Origin: an uncultured Prevotella sp.
GTDB lineage: Bacteria > Bacteroidota > Bacteroidia > Bacteroidales > Bacteroidaceae
DNA: 34,016 nucleotides
Direction: 5' to 3'
Assembly: GCA_946540105.1 (NCBI GenBank)
Contig: CAMNIA010000005.1
Coordinates: forward strand, 1 to 34,016
In this document: piece by piece, positions 24,901 through 31,039 of the stretch
Layout: each line of letters begins with the position of its first letter
How positions within the stretch are numbered: the stretch's first letter is position 1
Translations under genes and position numbers: made by a program
The notes under the pieces: generated by a model
The model's database searches: none
Told to the model about the DNA's origin: nothing
The model's input: the letters and a program-made list of their open reading frames with translations, nothing else

Positions 24901-26022
24901 ATGTTGAAATCGCTGCTCATAGCGCTACCCATGCTGGTATGCGGCATCTTTACGGTGGAGCTCCTGCTTAGCTGGCTCCACAAAAAAGATGTCTCACAAG
25001 GTTGGTTGTCGCTTTGGGCTTTGGTTGCGACGCTGTTGTATGGCGGTCACTTCTTTTATTTTCACCATAGTACGAGCTGGATACCCTTGAGCGACAGTAT
25101 CTATATTGCCTGTAATCTGGCTGTCTATCCGTTGTACTTGGTGTACATCAGCACCCTCACCGACAGCCGCCCCTTTAGCAAGCAACCTTTAATGCTGACT
25201 TTACTCCTTGGTCCTGCCGTGCTTTTGGGTATTGCGGCGGCATTCCTCTACACACAGATGACGGAACGTGAGACGGCAACTTTTATCAGTAGCTATCTCT
25301 ATCAGGGAGTTTACCAGGACCTGCAGGGACTGCCCTTAGCACAGAGCATCATCCACGTCACTGCTCATCTGGTCTTTGCCGTACAGGTCGTTGCAGTTAT
25401 GGTGACAGGTATCCGCAAGATTCATCGCTACAACCGACAGCTGAAATACCTCTACGCAGATACGGAAGACAAAGAACTGGCAGGCATTACCGTCATTCTG
25501 TGGCTGTTTGTCGCTACTTCACTGATCTCGGTGTTTGTCAACGCCATCGGGCGCGAACACTTCTGCGACACTTTACAGTTAGCATTTGTGTCTGTTGTCT
25601 TCTCTACCCTACTCTTTAGCATCGGATGGATTGGATTGCACACCTACTCTCTTGCAATAGAGATGAATCAAGACGCTGCACCGCTGGAGCCACAGCCGGC
25701 AGAAGCGCTGACGAGTTCCGACTCGTACATACTGGCCATGCAGTTTGACCAACTGATGAACAGCGAACAGATATACCTGAAACACGACTTGCGACTGGAT
25801 GCTATAGCACGGCGGCTAGGCACCAACCGTACCTATCTGTTAGCCGCACTGCGTCAGGAAATGGACACCACGTTCAACGAGTACGTCAACCGCAAGCGCA
25901 TCAACTTTGCACGCCAACTGATGACGAACAATCCGTCAATGTTGAAGTCTGAGATTGCCGCACGCGCAGGCTACAACTCGATGTCGGCATTCTACCGCAA
26001 CCTGAAAACATTTAACGACTAA
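24901..26022 (+). CDS. Membrane-anchored AraC-family regulator (seven helices)
   Basis: This 373-residue protein has seven hydrophobic helices in residues 2-250 (about 2-23, 36-54, 65-85, 97-117, 149-171, 193-216, 226-250). A cytoplasmic AraC-type DNA-binding domain at about 275-373 carries two helix-turn-helix units, around AIARRLGTNRTYLLAALRQE and IAARAGYNSMSAFYRN. The chain ends almost directly after the second unit. This design couples a membrane sensor directly to DNA binding, but the signal is not visible. The gene follows DUF3467 by 5 bases and lies just upstream of a four-gene set of exported proteins, whose promoter region contains TTGCA-type repeats. Control of that set is a reasonable hypothesis. 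Confidence 0.9.
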   Translation: MLKSLLIALPMLVCGIFTVELLLSWLHKKDVSQGWLSLWALVATLLYGGHFFYFHHSTSWIPLSDSIYIACNLAVYPLYLVYISTLTDSRPFSKQPLMLTLLLGPAVLLGIAAAFLYTQMTERETATFISSYLYQGVYQDLQGLPLAQSIIHVTAHLVFAVQVVAVMVTGIRKIHRYNRQLKYLYADTEDKELAGITVILWLFVATSLISVFVNAIGREHFCDTLQLAFVSVVFSTLLFSIGWIGLHTYSLAIEMNQDAAPLEPQPAEALTSSDSYILAMQFDQLMNSEQIYLKHDLRLDAIARRLGTNRTYLLAALRQEMDTTFNEYVNRKRINFARQLMTNNPSMLKSEIAARAGYNSMSAFYRNLKTFND

Positions 26023-26112
26023 TTATTGTCTTTTTCGTTCGCCTTCTTTCTGACTACTCACACGCAGTGAACAGTCGGAAATCAAGACCTAATTTGTAAA
26101 TTATACGTAGGT

Positions 26113-26148
26113 TTTGCAAATATGGGAATAGGAATTGCAAAAATGCAA
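26113..26148. promoter_or_regulatory. TTGCA repeat pair, possible operator
   Basis: TTTGCAAA (26113-26120), itself palindromic, is followed by TTGCA-AAAA-TGCAA (26135-26148), an inverted repeat. Both lie upstream of the -7 element at 26171. The spacing between their starts is about two helical turns, as might suit a dimeric or AraC-type regulator. No binding evidence exists. Confidence 0.4.
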
Positions 26149-26170
26149 CACGCCATACCTTTTATATTAT

Positions 26171-26178
26171 TAACTTTG
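26171..26178 (+). promoter_or_regulatory. -7 promoter element of the exported-protein operon
   Basis: TAACTTTG matches TAnnTTTG and lies 58 bases before the ATG at 26236, leaving a leader of about 50 bases. No TTG occurs at -33, which suits a promoter needing an activator. Confidence 0.65.
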
Positions 26179-26235
26179 CGAAAGTATTGGAAAAACTACG
26201 CAAAGAAACTAAATTCTAAGTAAACATCATAAGCT

Positions 26236-27951
26236 ATGAGAAAGGCAAGACTTTTACCTATATTGTTACTATTTGTGGCAGGAGGCGTGAATGTGCAGGC
26301 TCAGGAAGAAGACCTGCGGAAAGACTTTGAGAACTACCGCAAAGGAGCGCATAAGGACTATGACGACTTCCGCAAGCAGGCGCTGATGGAGTATAGCGAC
26401 TTCGTACGCCAGGCGTGGAAGAAATTTGGTGCTGAGCCTGCCGTTCCCGTTCCCCAAGAGGAAGAGATTTTCCCGATGCTCGCCCCAGGTGCCGACCAAG
26501 AGACGGCATCGTGGTTTGGCAGACAGATGGACAAGCTGAAGAACATGTTCAAGAAGAAGGGTAAGAAAGTACCCGACCAGCTAGCACAGGTAGAACAGCT
26601 GCAGAACCAGCAAAAGGCCGAAGAGAAGAAGAAGGAAAAGAAAAACAAGAAGGAAAAAGCTGAAGAGAAGAAGGAGAAAGCTGAGCAGCAGAAGCCTGAG
26701 GCGAAAAAACCTGTCCAGATGGCTGTCAAGCAAGTCATCCAGCCTGCACCCCTCATCAAGCAACCGGAACCGTTGGCTGAAGTCAAGCAGGATAAATTTC
26801 TGGAGAACGATTACGTTGAATTCAGGGTTTTTGGCACTTTATGCAAGGTGCGCATCGGCGAGAACTGCCGTTTTAAACTCAACGGCATCACTTCCGACGA
26901 AATTGCTGACATCATCCGCGACGAATTCCCCAAGACACAGTATGACAACCTGCTATACGACTGTCTGCAGGAGCGCAAGCACCACGACTTGTCGGACTGG
27001 GCATATTACCAGATGCTGCTGACACTAACGCGCAAGTTCTACGGCGAAAACAGCAACGAAGGAACGCTGGTGCTGGCTTTCCTCTACTCGCAGTCAGGCT
27101 ATAAGATGCGTATAGCACACGACGACAGCAACCTATACATGTTGGCTGCCACACGCCACTTCATCTACAACAAGTCCTTCTACTACATGGACGGCGAGTG
27201 GTTTTTCCTGCTTGACGGTCGCAAAGCCGAGAAACTGTCGGTCTGTCAGGCTGGTTTCCCAAAGGAAAGCTCACTGTCACTTCAGATTTCGGCGGCACAG
27301 CGTTTAGACATGAATCCTACTGGCGAGCGTACCATCACCTCCATCAAGAATCCTGACTTCACGTTTACACTTCACTCGAACAAAAACTACCTCGACTTCT
27401 ACGAGACCTATCCCTCGTCGAACATCGACAACAACTTCATGACGCGATGGGCGATTTATGCCAACACGCCACTGGAGAAAGGCATTCGCGACCAACTCTA
27501 TCCGCAGATGAAGGAGAAACTTCAAGGACTCTCCGAACTGGAGGCTGTACAGCAGATGCTGTGGTGGCTGCACGGCAGACTGGACCTCGAAGGCAGCATT
27601 AGCAATTCCGACACCTTCCTGTACCGCTACGACGAAGACTGCTGGGGTGAAGACCGCGCCTTCTTTGGCGAGGAAACGCTATTCTACCCCTACTGCGACT
27701 GCGAGGACCGCTCCATTCTGCTCTCGCATCTGGTACGCGACCTCTTAGGACTCGATGTCATCCTCGTCTACTATCCAGGACATCTGGCAATGGCAGTCGG
27801 TTTCAACGAGCCAGTAGAAGGCGACTTCATCATGCTCGACGGACGGAAGTTCATTGTCTGCGACCCCACCTATATCGGTGCTAGAGTCGGCGAGACGATG
27901 CCAATCGTAAACAACGACGATGCCACCGTCATTCTGTTACAGAAATCATAA
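26236..27951 (+). CDS. Exported transglutaminase-like protein with Lys/Glu-rich linker
   Basis: The 571-residue protein has a signal peptide (MRKARLLPILLLFVAGGVNVQAQ). Residues 25-65 hold short aromatic/basic repeats of the form D-[FY]-x-x-[FY]-R. Residues 125-159 are almost only Lys, Glu, Gln and Ala. A globular region follows. The last 100 residues match the transglutaminase-like core: Cys489 in YCDCEDRSILLSHL, His516 in YPGHLAMAVGF and Asp543 in FIVCDPTY, in the correct order and spacing for a Cys-His-Asp triad. Such domains in bacteria act as proteases, amidases or crosslinkers, so the reaction is open. It starts the exported-protein operon; the PEGA gene follows 23 bases later. No lipobox is seen, so it should be periplasmic or secreted. 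Confidence 0.82.
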   Translation: MRKARLLPILLLFVAGGVNVQAQEEDLRKDFENYRKGAHKDYDDFRKQALMEYSDFVRQAWKKFGAEPAVPVPQEEEIFPMLAPGADQETASWFGRQMDKLKNMFKKKGKKVPDQLAQVEQLQNQQKAEEKKKEKKNKKEKAEEKKEKAEQQKPEAKKPVQMAVKQVIQPAPLIKQPEPLAEVKQDKFLENDYVEFRVFGTLCKVRIGENCRFKLNGITSDEIADIIRDEFPKTQYDNLLYDCLQERKHHDLSDWAYYQMLLTLTRKFYGENSNEGTLVLAFLYSQSGYKMRIAHDDSNLYMLAATRHFIYNKSFYYMDGEWFFLLDGRKAEKLSVCQAGFPKESSLSLQISAAQRLDMNPTGERTITSIKNPDFTFTLHSNKNYLDFYETYPSSNIDNNFMTRWAIYANTPLEKGIRDQLYPQMKEKLQGLSELEAVQQMLWWLHGRLDLEGSISNSDTFLYRYDEDCWGEDRAFFGEETLFYPYCDCEDRSILLSHLVRDLLGLDVILVYYPGHLAMAVGFNEPVEGDFIMLDGRKFIVCDPTYIGARVGETMPIVNNDDATVILLQKS

Positions 27952-27974
27952 CAAATCAATTATTTAGAATACTC

Positions 27975-29525
27975 ATGAGAAAAAGACTTTTAACACTGTC
28001 TCTACTTTGCGCAGTCGCTGTGACTTACACAATGGCTCAAGGTATGAAAGTAGTAGAATTCAAGCTTCTGGAGAATGACCTTACTGCCAATACACACGGC
28101 ACGTCGAAACAAGACCAGAACGGCGAGACGGCAGCACTCATCAAAATTCAGACACCAGAGCGCGGCTTTACTTTCGACGGAGGCTCGCTGGGCATCGTAG
28201 CTACCGAGGAACATGCCGGTGAAATCTGGCTTTATGTGCCCCGCCGGGCCCAGAAACTCATCGTTCAGCATGCCGCCTTTGGCGTGATGCGCGACTTCTT
28301 CTACCCCATACCCATAACGGGTGGACGAACCTACGAGATGCTGATTGACATTGGTACGGGTCGCTACGCCACCATCACGTCACAGAAGGCCGGCTCGGAG
28401 ATATACATTGACGGAACACCTGCAGGCAAGGCTCCCGTCTACAACAAATACCTGAACTACGGCAAACACGTCATCGCCGCCAAGAAAGACCGCTATGAAG
28501 GCGAGACTGAGATTTATGTCACCACCAACGATGACAGCAAGAAGGCACGCGTCATCAATGTTGAACAACGCGACATGAGCGACCACTTCGGCAATGTAGA
28601 GGTGAGCGTTGACAACAAAGCCGACATCTGGTTCGAAGGCAAGAACGTGGGTAACGGCAAGTGGGAAACGCAGCTGCGCGAAGGCAACTACGTCGTGGAA
28701 ACACGTAAGGCCGACTGCGACCCTGTCAAGACGTCGTTCACCGTCGTGAAACAACAGCATAACAGCATCAAAGCTGCTGCGCCTACGCCCCACACTGGTG
28801 TACTCAGCGTCTATACACGTCCACGCAACGCACAAGCCACCATCAACGGCAGCCAAGTCATCGACATGACAGAAGCACACACACTGCCTATTGGCACCTA
28901 CCAGCTGGCATTCAGCCGCAAAGGCTATGTACCGAAGAATCAGGAGTTCACAGTCCGTCATAACGAGACTACGCGCGACACCGTAACACTCGAACGTATC
29001 AAATACATCAAACCCAATACCTTCTATTTCGGCGCAGGCTACAGCATCCGACAGCTGGGCGGTATCACAGCGCTGGTAGGCGCTACCTACAAGAACTACG
29101 ACCTGCAGGTAAGCTACACCTTCGGATTAGGCAAGTCGGATAACGTGCATTGGTACTCCACCGACGGCAAGGACACCTATCTCAGCACCATGACATACAA
29201 GCGCTCAACACTCGCCGTCAAGGCTGGTTACCAGTTTGAGCTGACTGAGCGTCTGGGCATCACACCACAAGTGGGTGTTGAGTTCGAACGCTTGTCGGGC
29301 ACTGTTGAGCAGGGAACCAATACCTATGGTGATGGCGCAACCGCCACCTGCATCAGTTTGGGAGCCAAGCTGCTGTTTGCTCCTGTCGAACGCTTCTACG
29401 CCTTTGTCAACCCGGCTTTCTCTATCGCGGCTAAGAAGGACGACAACTTCACGAAGATAGCTGACGCCAGCGACATCAAGGCTGGTGGATTCATGATGAC
29501 TATGGGCGTCATCTTTAACTTCTAA
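27975..29525 (+). CDS. PEGA-repeat protein with C-terminal outer-membrane barrel
   Basis: This 516-residue protein has a signal peptide (MRKRLLTLSLLCAVAVTYTMAQ). An N-terminal beta domain (about 23-135) is followed by three PEGA-like units: about 138-180 (GSEIYIDGTPAGKAPVYNKY), about 207-260 (ADIWFEGKNVGNGKWETQL) and about 275-330 (QATINGSQVIDMTEAHTLP). From about residue 345 to the end the chain shows alternating amphipathic strands with aromatic ends (TFYFGAGYSIRQLGG, YDLQVSYTFGLG, LAVKAGYQFEL) and finishes MTMGVIFNF, as in 8-10-stranded outer-membrane barrels. I infer an outer-membrane protein presenting PEGA domains. It lies 23 bases after the transglutaminase-like gene and 50 bases before the BACON lipoprotein. 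Confidence 0.83.
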   Translation: MRKRLLTLSLLCAVAVTYTMAQGMKVVEFKLLENDLTANTHGTSKQDQNGETAALIKIQTPERGFTFDGGSLGIVATEEHAGEIWLYVPRRAQKLIVQHAAFGVMRDFFYPIPITGGRTYEMLIDIGTGRYATITSQKAGSEIYIDGTPAGKAPVYNKYLNYGKHVIAAKKDRYEGETEIYVTTNDDSKKARVINVEQRDMSDHFGNVEVSVDNKADIWFEGKNVGNGKWETQLREGNYVVETRKADCDPVKTSFTVVKQQHNSIKAAAPTPHTGVLSVYTRPRNAQATINGSQVIDMTEAHTLPIGTYQLAFSRKGYVPKNQEFTVRHNETTRDTVTLERIKYIKPNTFYFGAGYSIRQLGGITALVGATYKNYDLQVSYTFGLGKSDNVHWYSTDGKDTYLSTMTYKRSTLAVKAGYQFELTERLGITPQVGVEFERLSGTVEQGTNTYGDGATATCISLGAKLLFAPVERFYAFVNPAFSIAAKKDDNFTKIADASDIKAGGFMMTMGVIFNF

Positions 29526-29575
29526 CCTTTCTCCTTAAATTATATAGTATACTCATAACATAAGACACTTAAGAT

Positions 29576-31006
29576 ATGAAGACCAAGAATATCATCATCA
29601 TGCTGGCCGCACTACCCCTCGTGGCAGGCTTCACAGGATGTAAGTCGGACGACGAGACCTCAGCTCGACCTGCTAAGGAGACGCTGATAGTGCAAGGTGG
29701 CGACATCACCTTCTCCAGCACTGAGGAGAAGAAGTACGTAGCCATCAATGCCGACTGCGCCTGGCACGTGGTCGACTTCCAAGTAAGCGATGCATCTGGA
29801 AATATTGATACCGATAAGTCACAACGCGGTGATTTCGGCGACAAACTGTCGGTGGAACCAATGCGCGGCAACGGCAACGGCACACTCATCATCAACATCA
29901 ACAAGAACAGCGGCACGCTGAAGCGTGGCAACGCATACATCATCCTACAGTCCGACGGCGGTCTGCGCCAACGCGTCAACATCACACAGCTCAGTAATGA
30001 CCCAGGCATGAGTATCGACGGCACTTCTGACGGCGGTCTTGACTTCACAATGGCTGGAGGCGATAAGACGTTGACTATTGAGAGCAATACCGCATGGACC
30101 GTAGAGACAAAGTATGACGGTCTCACCAGCGACTGGATCACGTTGAGCAAGGCAGCAGGAAGCGGCAACGACTTCATCACAGTCACCACCACTGCCGAGA
30201 CTACAGGACAAAACCGCGAGGCTACCCTTTTGTTTAAGTATGACAACAAGGTTGCCAACGTAATTGTACGCCAAGGTGCCAAGACCGACATCACGCTGTC
30301 GCTTGACAAGCAAGGCATACTCTTTACCGCTTTTTATATTCCGGAAGAACATTATGAGTTCGAGAGAGAACACATACAAGAACACTGGGAGAGTCAGACC
30401 GTCAAGGTAACATCCAATGCCAGCTGGTCAGTCAATGTCATTACGAACGATACAGAGTCGTGGCTCAAGGTCGACCGTACCAACGGAATCGGTAACGGTG
30501 AATTCAGCGTCGCATGTAACGCTATGACAACGAACACACAGGGCAAACAGGCTGTTATCGTGGTTGTTGCAGGCAACAAAGCAAGCTACCTATTCATCAG
30601 TCAGGCAGTAGAGGGCTATAGTGTTGACCAACTCACTGTCACGACACTTTACTCGATGTCCGTCTTCAACGACTATGCCAACTTCCGCTTCGACTTTGTC
30701 AATGGGCAACAGGGCAGCAACCAGCCGACTGGTGAGTATGGTGTCGTATACAGTACGGAATACACTGAACCCACTGTTGACAATGGCACCAAAGTGGTTG
30801 CCGGTAGTGGCAAGACTTCAGGTAGCGTAGCAGTAGAGGTTAAGAACCTTCAACCCTCCACCAAGTACTACGTCCGTGGCTTTGTCTATAGCGGCAATGG
30901 TGTAAAGTACACGCCCAACACGGTAACCATCACCACATCAGGCAGCTCCAACCAGCCAGGCGAGAGCGACAACCCAGACCCGCAGCTGGCTCGTCAACAC
31001 TACTAA
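29576..31006 (+). CDS. BACON-domain lipoprotein with FN3-like C-terminus
   Basis: This 476-residue lipoprotein has the signal MKTKNIIIMLAALPLVAGFTGC (Cys22) followed by KSDDE, and acidic residues after the Cys often mark surface export in Bacteroidetes. Three BACON-like modules follow, at about 36-140, 145-235 and 255-345. Each has the diagnostic strand around a Trp (CAWHV, TAWTV, ASWSV) and a closing strand of the type RQRVNITQ or ANVIVRQG. Residues about 350-455 look fibronectin type III-like (GEYGVVYSTEY, LQPSTKYYVRGFVYS). BACON domains are thought to bind carbohydrate or mucin; no catalytic domain is present. The chain ends shortly after the low-complexity GESDNPDPQ segment. The BspA-type gene starts 33 bases downstream. 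Confidence 0.85.
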   Translation: MKTKNIIIMLAALPLVAGFTGCKSDDETSARPAKETLIVQGGDITFSSTEEKKYVAINADCAWHVVDFQVSDASGNIDTDKSQRGDFGDKLSVEPMRGNGNGTLIININKNSGTLKRGNAYIILQSDGGLRQRVNITQLSNDPGMSIDGTSDGGLDFTMAGGDKTLTIESNTAWTVETKYDGLTSDWITLSKAAGSGNDFITVTTTAETTGQNREATLLFKYDNKVANVIVRQGAKTDITLSLDKQGILFTAFYIPEEHYEFEREHIQEHWESQTVKVTSNASWSVNVITNDTESWLKVDRTNGIGNGEFSVACNAMTTNTQGKQAVIVVVAGNKASYLFISQAVEGYSVDQLTVTTLYSMSVFNDYANFRFDFVNGQQGSNQPTGEYGVVYSTEYTEPTVDNGTKVVAGSGKTSGSVAVEVKNLQPSTKYYVRGFVYSGNGVKYTPNTVTITTSGSSNQPGESDNPDPQLARQHY

Positions 31007-31039
31007 GATATTCATTTGGTCAACTTAAAAGATGTCAAC

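Noticed and set aside
28380-28961. A 193-codon minus-strand frame opposite the PEGA gene
   Set aside because: The plus-strand frame has a signal peptide, PEGA units and operon context; the antisense product shows no domain.
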